A DNA stretch of 64,000 bases from Typhlomys cinereus (GCA_023101885.1 JALPQD010000404.1:992001-1056000); one strand, 5' to 3'. Positions 23,373 through 34,929 are shown, numbered from the stretch's first letter. Translations and numbers: made by a program. Notes: generated from the letters alone by a model not told the origin.

Positions 23373-23850
23373 TTTTTTTAAATTTATTTTTTCCATTCAT
23401 ACAAACTTGATAGGTTCCCCATTCCCCTTCCTCCCTCCACCCCTCCCTTCCTCCCTTTTCCCCTTCCTTTTCCCCCCTCCCTCACTTTTTCCCAGTGCCC
23501 CCCCCCATTTCTGGAGCATCTTTTAGTGTGCATGTCAAACTTCCCTCTGAGTCCTCGTCTCTGATGAGGTGTAAGGATTCAGTAGCATTGCCTAGAGTTC
23601 TATTTTGTGTTCCCCTTTAGTATAGGAACACTATTGTGGCTGTTAATCCCTTGCCTCTAAGGATCTTAGAGCCTGTGATCCATGCTAGACTTTGGGGGGC
23701 CAATGACATCTTAGTCATTGCCCTAACTTGTGTGGAGTACCTTGTATATTGTTGCTCCTCCCCATCTTTAGGCTCTTACAACCTTACAGCCCCCTCTTCT
23801 GCAAATTTTCCTGAGCTTTGGGATGGGGAGAGATTAGGTTGGCCTGATTC
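23373..23850 (-). mobile_element. 5'-truncated L1 nested in an older L1
   Basis: Reverse-complement L1 3' UTR: 'ttccattcatacaaacttgatagg', C-rich tract, 'aggatcttagagcc', ending at 'gggatggggagagattagg'. It is flanked by an 11-bp TSD, CAAAATTCAAA, at 23362-23372 and 23851-23861. The DNA on both sides joins into one L1 ORF2 segment, which shows the order of insertion. Confidence 0.93.
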
Positions 23851-23861
23851 CAAAATTCAAA

Positions 23862-24690
23862 CTTTTAACAAATATATCTATAAATGTTTTACCTCCTTAG
23901 TCACTAGGGAAATGCAAATTAAAACCACCCTGAGTTATCATCTCACTCAAGTCAGAATGACTAAGATCCAAAACACAAGCAACAGCAAATGCTTTCATGA
24001 ATGCGAGAAGGGGACCCTCCTATCTTTCTGGTGGTATTGTAAACTCATACAACCCCACGACCCCTTTGGAGATCAATTTGGAGCTTCTTCCTTATACTCT
24101 TAGATAAGAAAATCTCTCAGCGTTCAACTAAGAAGTAGCCTGTTACAATGGAACATATGTTAAGCAGAGAAGCACAATTGGACAGATCTCTGGAGACCTC
24201 AGTCCTAAATAAGACATCACAATCACACTTCATCCCAAGGCTCAGGGAAATTCGTGGAAGAGGGAGTGGTAAAATTGTTGACAGTCTGTGGATGGGTAGC
24301 AAAACTTCCAGCTATTTTTACTCCAGACACTCAACCACAGTGGTGTCTATCTCCATGAAACTTATGCAATAAAGAAGATAGTGATTGGAACTAGTGCAAG
24401 ACAAAAGAAGGGGAGCTTCTTTGTTCATTAATTTGTACACTGATGGGCTATTGAAAACACAGCTTGTGCTTAGGCACTTGCCAAAAGGACTATACAGACA
24501 TGGCCCAGTGGACCACACATACAGGAAGAAGTGAGAGCAAAAGAGAGACAACTGCTGGAGTAGAGAACAGGCGAGAGTTGGAGAGGAAAAGAGGGAAAGG
24601 AGGGAGAACTACAGAAGGGTGAAGATAGGAAGGGAGGTTGAAGACAAATTAATTCATTCCATTATTGTATAAAGTTGAAAGATTATTAAT
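23862..24690 (+). mobile_element. Right piece of the older L1 (ORF2 tail and 3' UTR)
   Basis: Matches L1 ORF2: 'aaatgcaaattaaaaccac', '...atcatctcactcaagtcagaatg', 'gaaggggaccctcctatctttctggtgg'. It then passes to a 3' UTR with 'ggctcagggaaattcgtggaagaggg', a purine-rich tract (about 24560-24645) and an A-rich end. ORF2 is deleted after about 24100. Confidence 0.8.
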
Positions 24691-25104
24691 AAATTTTATT
24701 AAAAGTTAAAATTAATAGGGCATCTATATATCCTTAGCACGATCTCATCAGGAATAAATGTGTGAGGAAGAGCTGAGTCCTGGGTCTCAGATGTGACCTT
24801 TATACGTGGGCCAAAGGCCACAGTCTAAGTCATGAAACATTTGGGAAAGGGTAGAGCCATGGAAAACTAGGACATATTGGCAGGGAGTTACATAATTTAG
24901 AATATACCTTTATCAAATCAGAAGTATTGGGCTTATTTTGTTTTTCATTTCATAGCAGTTGTGAACTCAAAGCATTGGATATTGACTTACCATATGCTAA
25001 AAGGCACAGGGGCAACAGACTATAAACCAAAAACTGTGAACCAAAATAAACCGTTATTTATTTGATAAGTCTTATGAATTCTTCTGTGTTTTATTTTGTT
25101 CTGT
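24691..25104. other. Unassigned sequence
   Basis: I see no recognisable feature. Confidence 0.4.
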
Positions 25105-25780
25105 TTTTTTATTTAGGATTTTTTTTTTACTTTATTAGGTCCGCGTCCCTATCCCTTCTCCCACCCCTCCTCTTTCTCCTTTCCCCTTTCACCCTTCCCT
25201 ACCTTCCCCATTCCAACCACGTCCCTCCAGCCCTCAAGTTCTTCCCCATGTGTGGACCAAGGGCTCTCCTTCAGGGTGCCTGTGCCAGTAATGGACCCAG
25301 CCTCTGTGGCAATTCAAGTGGACTTTCAGTGGGTATACCCACAAGTGGGGAAACTATCCTTCTTTTGTACAGAACCTGCTTCAGAGATTTGCTGTAAGTG
25401 CCGCTGTTTTTCCTGAGGACTTCACTAGTCCATGGAAGAATGTTGAGGTGCCAGTCATTGTGTGGATCAGGTGGAATTAGATCTTGCAGTGAGCTCCTAG
25501 ATTCAGCAGCCTGGATATAACTAAAGTGTCTTGGTTAAGAGTACGCCTTCCAACCTTTAGACTTGCAATCTTATTGCTACCTCTTCCACGAGGTTTTCTG
25601 AGCCTTAGGATAGTGAGAGCTTTTGATAGCCTGATTAGTGCTGCACATTTCAAAATATCCAGTATTGTACATTCTGGACAGTTGCGATTTTCTGCCTCAT
25701 TAATTTCAATTGTAATGTAGTGCTTCTTAGTGGAGTGCTAAGAACTTAACACCATCAAAACACTTATTATACCTTAGGTA
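25105..25780 (-). mobile_element. L1 3' region, minus strand
   Basis: T-rich start, 'actttattaggtccgcg', C/T-rich tract (25150-25210), then 'ccatggaagaatgttgaggtgccagtcattgtgtgg', parallel to 22.9-23.3 kb. It contains '...tcttattgctacctcttccacgaggttttctgagcc', a counterpart of the 3' UTR motif near 48.0 kb. Frames 25062-25397 and 25526-25720 lie in it and are not genes. Confidence 0.7.
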
Positions 25781-25794
25781 AGAGGATTCTTAAA

Positions 25795-26480
25795 AGAATA
25801 GTCTCGAGCACATAGGACCTGCTGTCATGGGAAAAATCGTGCCACAGCTCAAAGCCACACTGGAGCACATTCCAACCTCCAGCCAATGGGCAAGGACTTC
25901 TGGTACTACCTGGAGATGAAATGTGGCAGCTGTGGTGAAATTTCAGAGAAATGGCAATATATCCAGCTAATAGACAGTGTGTCATTGAAGGGGGGCTGTG
26001 GCAGTGCCTCCATGGTGCAGAAGTGTAAACTCTGTGCCCAAGAAAACTCCACTGAGATTTTGAGCAGTACCATCAAGTCTTACAAGGCCAAAGACAATGA
26101 CACGGTTAAGACAGTAGAAGAGTTTGAAAGCTGAGGCCTTGAACCAGCTGATTTTCAACCCCAGGGTAGGTTTGCTGCTGAGGATATAGAGTCGGGGGCA
26201 GTCTTTGTTGATATTAATCAGAAAAAAAAGGACTAGAAAGAATATGGTGAAAAGGTTCAAGATTCTGGGGATCAATGAAATCACCTACTAGCTTGTGAAG
26301 TGCTGATCCCTCTTCCTGTAAACTTGCTCGTGAGAATTAGAAGAGAAAAAGCGTTCCAAGGAGCAGCACCCACAGATTTGTCCCTCATCTATGTCTCCTG
26401 GCTGCTGGACCAAACCCTTGCACTCTGCAGGCTACACTTTGACATAGTTCCAAGCTTTACCAATAAAGCTCCTATTCGTG
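25795..26480 (+). pseudogene. CZIB: Processed pseudogene of CZIB (CXXC motif zinc-binding protein, C1orf123 family)
   Basis: The parent gene encodes a small zinc-binding protein of about 160 residues. Here a start codon at 25827 opens the expected N-terminus (MGKIVPQLKATLEHI). A frameshift at about 25880 moves the homology into the frame 25886-26134. The two CXXC zinc ligand pairs survive (KCGSC near 25922 and KCKLC near 26022). A stop at 26131-26133 lies where the family has Cys-Arg-Gly; a CGA-to-TGA change is likely. Homology continues past the stop to about 26230. An AATAAA at 26461 precedes an abrupt end near 26480. No introns are present, so it is a retrocopy. It lies just beyond an L1 3' region. 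The TSD is not resolved. Confidence 0.9.
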
Positions 26481-26486
26481 GTAAAA

Positions 26487-26518
26487 GGAGAGAGAGAGAG
26501 AGAGACAGAGAGAGAGAA
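26487..26518. repeat. (GA)n microsatellite
   Basis: GA run with one GACA interruption, directly after the pseudogene. It probably replaced or grew from the poly-A tail. Confidence 0.85.
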
Positions 26519-27208
26519 GTTTCTGTTGACTAAAGAGGAATACATTTAGAAAATTATACTGGTCCAATAAGTGACAGTAATATTAAACAGCTCTTGAAGT
26601 TGTTTTGCTCAGAAAAGGAACCAGACTAATGGGATAGTAATGTGTGAAAAAAGGTTAAAAGTGGTGTATCTATAAACATTGGGAACTTAATGATATAATA
26701 TAAATACCTCAATAAAAATAATAAAATTTATTGCAGGAAAGACAGACAGGAGAACTCCTTGGGAACTCCACATGAGAGTAGGAATGAAATTGGAGAAACT
26801 GAGAAGTGCTAAGCAAAAGACCATAAATCTACTTCCCAATACCACGGTGTGGGGGAAGGAAAAGTGCATAGCTTCAATTAAAATGAAGTAGAGGTGATAA
26901 AATAGAGGGAGTCAGCAATTTCCTCTCATTTTGCTGCATATTCTTAGTAAAGTATGAAGGAAAAATGTCAATTAGAGTGACAAAGGAAGGGAAAGCTTGA
27001 TGTCATAATTGATTGGGTTTCAAACCACTGCAAGAATTTTTGTTATAGCAAATATTACTGAAATAGAAAAGCATTTCCCATGAAAAGTTCACTTATTTAC
27101 AATTTACCTATTTATTCTCCTTACTCCTCACTGTATTTATACATACATTTACCAATCTCCCTCATTTAATTCACTGTGCAAGTTAGATATACATGTCAAT
27201 ATGACAAT
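26519..27208. other. Unassigned AT-rich sequence
   Basis: No gene or recognised repeat. Confidence 0.45.
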
Positions 27209-27601
27209 TGAGGGCTGAGTCTTTGTTGGGCCTCTTTACCAGGCCTGAGGCCTGCTGGAACTTCCTGAGCCTGGCTAGAGTTTCAGGACCTGACTTTAAG
27301 TTTCGAATCTCATCTCTTTCGTTTACCTGGAATGATGTCACACCTATTCAATCACGTTCTGGTCACTTATTCACTTTCCATTGGTTACCCCATAATCACA
27401 CCACCCCCACCCTTCTCTCCACTGCACACTCTATATAATTCACCCTCCTGTTTAATAAAGTTGAGTTCCTGCTTTGACAGACCTCCCGGCTCCATTGTGT
27501 TTGTTGGGCCATGACACTCATCACCCGCTCAGCCCCACGGGTCGCCTGGCTGGTCCGGTTGTCCCTAGCTGCACTACCTGCAATAGCCCCAGAGTCCTGC
27601 A
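27209..27601 (+). mobile_element. 5' LTR of an ERVK-like provirus
   Basis: Proposed start TGAGGGCTGAG; end ...GTCCTGCA. TATA-like tctatataa at about 27430-27440 and AATAAA at 27454-27459. The last 274 bases (27328-27601) recur at 29212-29486. It is followed three bases later by a primer-binding-like sequence and then gag, which fixes it as the 5' LTR on the plus strand. The exact left end is uncertain because the 3' copy lacks this part. Confidence 0.85.
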
Positions 27602-27604
27602 GAC

Positions 27605-27622
27605 TGGTGCCCCATGTGAGGA
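27605..27622 (+). promoter_or_regulatory. Primer-binding site of the ERVK-like provirus
   Basis: TGGTGCCCCATGTGAGG begins just after the LTR. It resembles the tRNA-Lys-type site of betaretroviral endogenous elements with about four mismatches by eye. The tRNA assignment is an inference. Confidence 0.6.
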
Positions 27623-27679
27623 AAACCTCAACTCGCTGACGGTCAAGTCGGTCTTTGGGTGAGTATACCCCCATAAATT

Positions 27680-29117
27680 ATGGGGCAGTCCTCCTCACGG
27701 GCTGATCCAGCCCTCCACACGCTAGGAGTGCTTTTAAAAAGCCGAGGTTTAAACCTCACAGATAACCAAGCACAGCAATCATGGTCCTGCTTGCTCAAGG
27801 TGGCTCCATGGCTACCTAAGAGCAATTTATTTGATTGGGACACTTGGGACCGGATAGAGAAGTTGATTCTAAAGGCCCAAAAACAGAAGGGGGAGATTCC
27901 CCCCTTGGGGGGTCCTACCCACCATAGGCGCCCTCAAGAGTTGTTTTCCCCCACCGCCTCCTAAGGAGAAAAAGGAAACTGGGGCCGAGGGGGTTAATAG
28001 ACCAGGAGATGAAGTGAAATCGCAGCCCGGTGAGAGCCCAAGCTTGGCTAACCCGACTACCATCAATCACTCCCCTCCTGATTCCTTTGTTCTTGCGACC
28101 TCTCAATCACCTCCTACAAACCCCTTTCTATCCCCTTCTGCTCCTCCTCCATATCCTCCCTTAGGGCCGACTGAGCTTTTCCCGGTTAACATAGCGCGGG
28201 GGGGGGGGGGGGGGGGGGGGGGGGGGAATCGCCCTGCAGCATGGTACCCCTGGACAGCTACTGAGATCAAAGATTTGAAAAAAGCCGTAGCTGAGGATGG
28301 GCCCAACTCCCCTTGGGCAGAGACCATCCTTCGAGAGCTTGTTCATCAGCCCTGCACAGCCCAAGACTGGATGGACTTAGCTAAAGCCTTCCTCCCTGGG
28401 GCACTCTTTATCAAGTGGAGTGCCTTTTTTCAAGATGAATGTAGAACTCAGGGACAGAGGAATCAGGAGGCCAACCCTGTGATCCCCATCACCTATGGTA
28501 TGTTTGCTGGGTTTGAAGCCCAATATTCTACCGGGGCTCAACAGGCAGCTATCCCTGAGCCTATAGAGACCAAGTGAGGACTGCAGGCACTAATGCCTGG
28601 AAAAGGCTAGATGATGGCCCAACTGAGTCCCCCATTTCTGGATTGTCCCAGAAACCAAATGAGGACCTCGCCTCTTTAATTGAGAGGGTGGAGAAACGCT
28701 TAGCCCGCAAGGTCCCCCCAGGGCCTATACGAGAGTAGTTTGAAAGATCTCTAGTCTGGGAAGGTATGAATCAGGATCACAAGCTGGCCTGTGCAGGCCT
28801 TAAGGATAAAAATATGGCTAGGTGGATTGTAGCCACCAGGGACATAGGCACTACTTCCCACACTGCCCTGGCCGATGCTAGGGCCATGGCTACGACTTTG
28901 CGCTCAGCCAGAGAAGCTGACAGGCAGGAATCAATTGACACCCTGGTGTGTGCCCTCCAGCAAGTTCTTCCTGGAAAAGAGGAACGAAACTGCTTTGGCT
29001 GTGGGCAACAGGGTCACTTTAGAAGGGAGTGCCCACTTAAGGTTAAAGCCCCTCCATGGGAAAGTCCATGGACCCCCCTGCCCGAGATGTAGAAAGGGAT
29101 TCCATTGGGCTAAAGAC
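27680..29117 (+). pseudogene. gag: Broken betaretrovirus-like gag
   Basis: An endogenous retroviral gag remnant (matrix, capsid, nucleocapsid). The ATG at 27680 is followed by Gly, giving a myristoylation-type start. A Pro-rich linker (about 28070-28190) leads to a run of 29 G, then a capsid-like region (about 28240-28580; WYPW near its start). A nucleocapsid follows with one CCHC zinc knuckle (C-X2-C-X4-H-X4-C, about 28991-29032). A second knuckle at about 29081-29117 is cut by TGA at its last ligand. Breaks: frame changes near 27960 and near 28575, and an in-frame TAG at about 28736. No pro, pol or env follows. It cannot encode a complete Gag. Confidence 0.92.
28198..28226 (+). repeat. Run of 29 G within gag
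   Basis: Uninterrupted G homopolymer between the Pro-rich linker and the capsid-like region. It reads as poly-Gly in the capsid frame. Such a long pure G run is rare and its true length is uncertain in any assembly. Confidence 0.95.
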
Positions 29118-29211
29118 TGAAAATCTGAAGTGGACATTCAGGGGAAGTCTTTAAACTCCCTCCGTTAAAATAGCCCAGTTAAATAAGGGGAAGCGAACCG
29201 TCAGAGCTCAT
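29118..29211 (+). other. Residual gag/pro-side sequence joined to the 3' LTR
   Basis: Continues the last part of gag past the stop, then meets LTR sequence directly at 29212. The rest of the provirus (pro, pol, env and the first part of the 3' LTR) is deleted. Confidence 0.7.
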
Positions 29212-29486
29212 TGGAATGATGTCACACCTATTCAATCACGTTCTGGTCACTTATTCACTTTCTATTGGTTACCCCATAATCACACCACCCCTCACCCTTC
29301 TCCCCACTGCACACTCTTTATAATTCACCCCCCTGTTTAATAAAGTTGAGTTCCTGCTTTGACAGACCTCCCGGCTCCATTGTGTTTGTTGGGCCACAAC
29401 ACTCATCACCCGCTCAGCCCCACAGGTCACCCAGCTGGTCTGGATGTCCCTAGCCGCACTACCTGCAGTGGCTCCAGAGTCCTGCA
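29212..29486 (+). mobile_element. 3' LTR remnant of the ERVK-like provirus
   Basis: Matches 27328-27601 of the 5' LTR at high identity (TATA region, AATAAA, and the end GTCCTGCA), with a few substitutions. The U3 start is missing. An 11-bp word AAGTCTTTAAA overlaps its end at 29486-29496 and also occurs upstream in the body at 29145-29155. Confidence 0.92.
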
Positions 29487-29496
29487 AGTCTTTAAA

Positions 29497-29760
29497 TATA
29501 TTTGTGAAGTATTGGTAGTCAATCTCTGGGAGACTGTCTAACTGATGATGGAAGACAGATCATAGTGGGTGGGATCATTCCCTGGATAGGTGGACAAGAT
29601 GGAGAGAATTAGTATACTATTTTGGCATACATTGAGAGTCTCACAAAGTGGAAGGTGAGGATATTTGCCTGTCTCTCAGAAATTCCTATGGATATTGTGT
29701 AGCCAATTCCCTTGGTTGGTGATGTTGGAGCATACACTAATGTAACTTCTCAAGTAGATA
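29497..29760 (+). repeat. Fragment of medium-reiterated rodent repeat
   Basis: Contains 'ctctgggagactgtctaactgatg', 'catagtgggtggga', 'ggataggtggacaagatgg', '...cccttggttggtgatgttgg', in the same order as the copies at 39.7 and 60.6 kb. Confidence 0.65.
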
Positions 29761-30600
29761 CTAACCATTTCTCTGATACAATGTATGTATGTATCTCTGG
29801 AAGAAATCCAATATTATAAAATAACAGAAAGGAAAAGTTCAACATATCTTAAGGTTTTTTCTAAGATGTATTAGTAAACTAAATTGTCTATTTATATCTC
29901 AAAAAATATGCACTCCTAAGGAATGGCTAAAAAAAAATACAGAACTTATTTGTGATGAACAGGCACCTTTGCATAACAAGAAGTGTATATTTGTATTTTA
30001 TAATGGAATCAGCTGCTTCACTGGTTACTGACAAAAATACTTGATTTGTAAAATAAGTCCTAATTGCATATTTGAGTGTTTGAAACTTCAGCTCAGTTGG
30101 ACACAAAATTGTCTATAAGATGTAATATGAAGAAAAAGTTATGGAACAAGAGAAATCCTTGCTTGGATGTCATCATTTAATAAGTATTTTTGACAATTGT
30201 CTGGAGAATGCAATATTATTCATGTCAGGCATGTATCAATAATATCATTATTTGTGGATTTACTTAAGCAGGACAGTGTACTTGTTAGAAATATAAATAT
30301 TTTGATTCAAAAACTTACTCTTCCTAATAACATTTTTCTGATTGATTGTTGAACTGCATGAATATGTATTACCTAAAATCAGGCTTATAAAATGTCAAGA
30401 TTATCTATAAGAAGAAGAATGCTGTATTTTTTCTTTTCTTTCAAATATTTCAGTAACTCTTTATCAGAGATCATATAAGCACAAGTGACTAATATTTGGA
30501 GGACAATTTTGTTTTTTTCTTGTATTAATTTTTAATTGAAAATAAAATGTTTTATCACATAAAGCATGGTAGTCCTTAAAATTTTTAGCCAAGTATTTTA
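29761..30600. other. Unassigned AT-rich sequence
   Basis: I see no recognisable gene or repeat. Confidence 0.45.
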
Positions 30601-30778
30601 TGTTGTATGTGACTGTGTACAAGCATGAATTCCACAGTATACATGTAGAGGATGAAGGACAATTTTCAGAGGTGAGTTCTCTCTTTCCAACTTGTGGGCT
30701 CTGTGTATAGAACCCAGGTCATCCAGTTTGGCAGTAAGTGATTTTACCCACTGAGCCATATAGATGACATCACAACAT
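30601..30778 (-). repeat. B2/B3-like SINE
   Basis: Reverse-complement layout '...gtagaggatgaaggacaattttcagaggtgagttctctctttccaacttgtgggctc', then '...aacccaggtcatccagtttggcagtaagtgattttacccactgagccatat', typical of B3-type SINEs on the minus strand. Confidence 0.8.
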
Positions 30779-30829
30779 AATGCTTCAGAAACAAATACTC
30801 ATTGCATCATGATCAGAACTAGCTAGTCA

Positions 30830-31500
30830 ATAGGTGCATTATTTCACTTATTCGTCATTTTCAACATTCCTAAGATGACTATCAGTAAAAAAAATCAAAT
30901 GTGCTAGAGAGGATGTGAAGAAATATGATCTCTTACTTATTTTTGGTGGGAATACAGACAGGTACAAATAATTTGGAAAAAAAATAAGGTTCCTAATAAT
31001 TAAAAATAGAATGACTTGCGATGTAGCATTATCAGTATTTGGTTATATTATTTAAGGAAAATAAAATCACTCTGCCTAACATATTTACATCACTGTATTT
31101 TCAACTCCAAATGTAAAGATCATGCATTGACTGCAAAGAAATTTCTGTTAGTAGCATAAGGATGCACAAAAGGAGGAACAGATAGATAGTTGAATTGAAT
31201 CCTGGAATATTTCAGTTTAGAGATATTTTAGAAAAGGAGAAATAAAATATACTCAATACTGTAGGAAGTGATGCAATAAGAAAAACAAGCATGGTATGAT
31301 AATAAAATGATTCCAGGTTTGAGGTGATCATCCATGAAATGAGGTAAGATGAGAAGTGTGACTTCATAATTAAATTTGGCAACTTGAAATCATAGTGAAC
31401 ATAACAAGACTCACTTTGCTGAAATGGAAAGATATATACTGAATTAGGGTCCAAAAGAAATGAAAGGTGGGAAATTGGAGCTCTCACTTATTGATGAGTC
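30830..31500 (+). mobile_element. Possible old L1 3' region
   Basis: Diverged L1 ORF2 tail words: 'cctaagatgactatcagtaaaa', 'gctagagaggatgtgaagaaa', 'tttttggtgggaatac'. After about 31080 the match is lost. The minus-strand frame 31212-31487 is unlikely to be coding. Confidence 0.5.
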
Positions 31501-34043
31501 CTCTAAGTTTTTCAGAGAATAGGAAATTCAGAACCATCTTTAAAGAAAGGAGATGGCAATACAATGTTTTTAAAGGGTTTAGAAAATAGGAGCAGAAAAA
31601 TCTTGGAGGAAAATGAATGCATATATGAGGGAGTTAATTTAATTCTGGACTATGGAATTGATTCTATAAAGTGAAGGCATAAGAACAGTTATGAAAAACT
31701 TTAGGGACTCCATAACTATAAGGCAGTAATGATAAAATTAGATCCTTGAAAGCGAGACCAGAGAAGTGTGAGAAATTACTTTGTCTAGAATATGAACATA
31801 AGTGTGGCCTGCTATGGCTTCATTTAGAATGAGGTGATTGGACTCCATTATAATGAAAAAATATATCAACTAGGTAGATATTTAAATCCAAATCTACATT
31901 CCTTAGTTCTTCTATATAAATACATTGAAGTACCTAATATTACAATGGCCTGATTAATAGTTTTTCAAATTTATGGTAGTTCCAAAGAAATACAAATTTA
32001 GTTAAAAGTTTGTTCTCAACTTTGAATTTTGGTCTTGTCTCAGGATAACAATATATAGTAAAATAATGCCTCATAATGCTCAGATACAACTCCTAGTCAT
32101 ATAGTCAATGAAGAAAAATGTATTGTTTACAGTGTATTATGTTGGGACCTACCATCAAATAAATTACATAAGATACTGAAAGCATCACTTAATACAGGCC
32201 GTGCTTGAGGATTTTGCTGTGCAGGAGGTTGATGTTAAAATCCTGAGGATGTTTGATGGAGGCTAGACTAAGAAATGGTACTGAGATGGCTAAGGGCATT
32301 AAATATATTTTGATTTACTCTCTTTTTTAACTGTAGATAAGCTTATCAGGATTCAACGGTGTCGTAAATGAGAGAATATATGATATGCTACAAAGAACAG
32401 CATCGTGGCTTAAATAAAATCATTTTAAAGCATGAATTAGAATAATGCAAAGTTGGTAGGTACGGAATATGATTTTTAGCCTAATTTTCAAATCTAGAAA
32501 TTTTTCAGGGAAAAGAACACTTTTGGAGTCATAAAAAGCTACTACTATATGAAAGTGATTATTCAAGGGAACCATTATTTTCACAGGTTCCAAGTACACA
32601 CACAGAACACATTCAGAGAAGTTGATATAAGAAACACAAGTGTTTTTTCAGTTGTCAGATTGCAATTGTCAGAAGGTGTTAGAATAAGGTATTAGAGTTT
32701 GCAATTGGAATATATGCTGTCCTAGAGAAAATGAGTGCAGAGAATGAGGATAACCTGAGGAAAACTTGTGTTCTTATGGTGATAGGTCAAACAAATGTAA
32801 ATGGTTTGCTTCCTTATTTTCTGATGGAAGAAAGATAGATAGTGGTAATAATGTTTCACATCTCTTGATTCTGGAAAATGAATCAATGGCAGAGAAAAGA
32901 AGAAAAGAGCTCTGGTAATGAATGTAAAGGAGGACCTAGAGGTTTGGAAATAATTAAAAAATTATTCAATGTACCTATCAATACATGTGTTTGTAATACA
33001 TAAAGATATCCTTATATCACACATATCTGTATATGTGAGCATAGCATTCTAAAATTTGGCTCACACATATAACAAAATAATGCCATATGTGAAGAACTTA
33101 ATATACTCAGGAACTGAGCATTTGTGCAGAAGATGAAAATATTAATAATTGCTTTCTCCTTCATAGCATTTTATTCCTGATAGAAGGTATATGGTAAATA
33201 CCACAGAATCATTTGCACTTGGTAATAAGATAAATATAACTCAATAATGATTTTTTCTCGTGCCAAGGATATACAGGTCAAATTACTTTGTTTGATTGAT
33301 TTAAGAAAACCTCTGTTTTATCTACCACAATTCAAATGTCAACAAAAGAGAGGGAATATTTGTGCCTAACCAAAAGAGAGAATATGTGAAATTGATCTTT
33401 TATTTTAAAAAATGCATTCATCATTTTTCATCTTAGTTCACTGCCAATATGTAAGTATAAAAGCTAAAGTTCTCACAGAGTATTAATGATAGAGATTCTA
33501 TCTTTTTTATATTTTAACTTATTTGTTAGTGATGAGAAGTATGACAACTTGTATTATTTGATACTTTAAACCTCAAAAATAATAAGATCAGCTCAAAGAA
33601 GTAAAAATAACATTTTATAAATTATAATTGGATATTTGACATGTTAGATATAGCTTCAATTGTATTTGACATATTTTTTTATTTTCATTCAGTGTCTTCT
33701 TAAAAAGCACACTTTACTTTTTAATATGTTTTTCTGAAGTTAATATTAGAAGAGGTAGAAATCTTATTTTACCTTATTCTTTAAATGTAGCATTTATGCT
33801 GGAATGTGATTCTATAATGTATTTTTTATCAAAAAACAAAGAAAAGGAGAAATGTAATATTTGTATAGAATTAAACTCACATCAAAAACACCAAAGAGCA
33901 TGGTTCAACCCATGTCTTTCTTTATCAGTTTAAAACAAAACCGCAGTTCAGTTTTTAAACCTTTATAGTATCATCTGATTTACCAAATCTTTAAATTATG
34001 CTTGTATTTTTTAAAAAATATGTTGTCTATACTTTGAACAATT
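31501..34043. other. Unassigned AT-rich non-coding stretch
   Basis: About 2.5 kb, the longest piece without recognised repeats in this half of the window. No frame of 60 or more codons, no recognised motif. Confidence 0.5.
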
Positions 34044-34052
34044 CACACACAC

Positions 34053-34096
<44 letters not shown>
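34044..34096. repeat. (CA)n microsatellite
   Basis: CA run with two CG interruptions. Confidence 0.95.
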
Positions 34097-34097
<1 letters not shown>

Positions 34098-34223
34098 AAT
34101 TCCACAATCAAAAGCATGTTTCTCTTCCTGCATTTTTCTTCAAAAAAGCAAGATAAGTTGCTATAGCCTCAATGTTAGTGGGAATGTTTTGTAAAACTAG
34201 GGAACATTTAAAATGTATGATCT

Positions 34224-34441
34224 AGGGTCTGGAGAGATGACTCAGAGGTTGAGCCTCAGAAGATACTGAGTTTGGATACAATATGAAAACAACAGGCAGA
34301 AATGATGATGGCTCTACTTCTGGTCCTAATGGCGGGACCTGGGAAATTCCAAAGCAAAGCAAAGAGGAGGTAGCTCAATCCAAAGTGATTCCTGAAGTCA
34401 CCCTTGGTCCTCTATAGGCACATACAAAGTGTTCTCTAATA

Positions 34442-34486
<45 letters not shown>

Positions 34487-34520
34487 AAACACACATATAA
34501 ACACACATGCAAAAATAAAT
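34224..34520 (+). repeat. DIP-like B2-superfamily SINE with (CA)n tail
   Basis: Head 'gggtctggagagatgactcagaggtt', body '...gcgggacctgggaaattccaaagcaaagcaaagaggaggtag', (CA)n at 34441-34482, then aaaaataaattaaaaa. Flanks taaaatgtatgatct (34209-34223) and taaaaatttatgacct (about 34519-34534) form an imperfect TSD. Confidence 0.88.
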
Positions 34521-34929
34521 TAAAAATTTATGACCTGTATGGTGTAAGTAGGTAAATGTTGTGGCCCTGTGGTTAAACCCAGCCCTGATTTTTGGCTCGA
34601 ATATTTAGCTGCTTCCTCCTTGCCTGACACCATGATATGAACAGATGGAAGGTTCCAAAGCAAACCTGGAGCTGTAGCCACCATCCTGCCATGAAACTGC
34701 AAACAATAATAAGTCCTTCTTTCTCAGAGTTCCTTTTTATCAGATATTTATTAACAGCAACAAGAAAAGCAATACATAACCCTGGAAACACCCCCAATAA
34801 TTTCCTTAGGGATTTCTTCTACCATTAATCCTATGTTACTTACAAACACAAAATGATTTACCACAAATCACTAAGACAAAAACACAACGCAACAAATTCT
34901 TTTCCACTTTAAACAAGGATGACCATTTT
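34521..34929. other. Unassigned sequence
   Basis: The overlapping short frames on both strands (34520-34828) show no domain. A phrase 'accatgatatgaacagatggaa...' resembles rodent repeat DNA but is not assigned. Confidence 0.4.
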
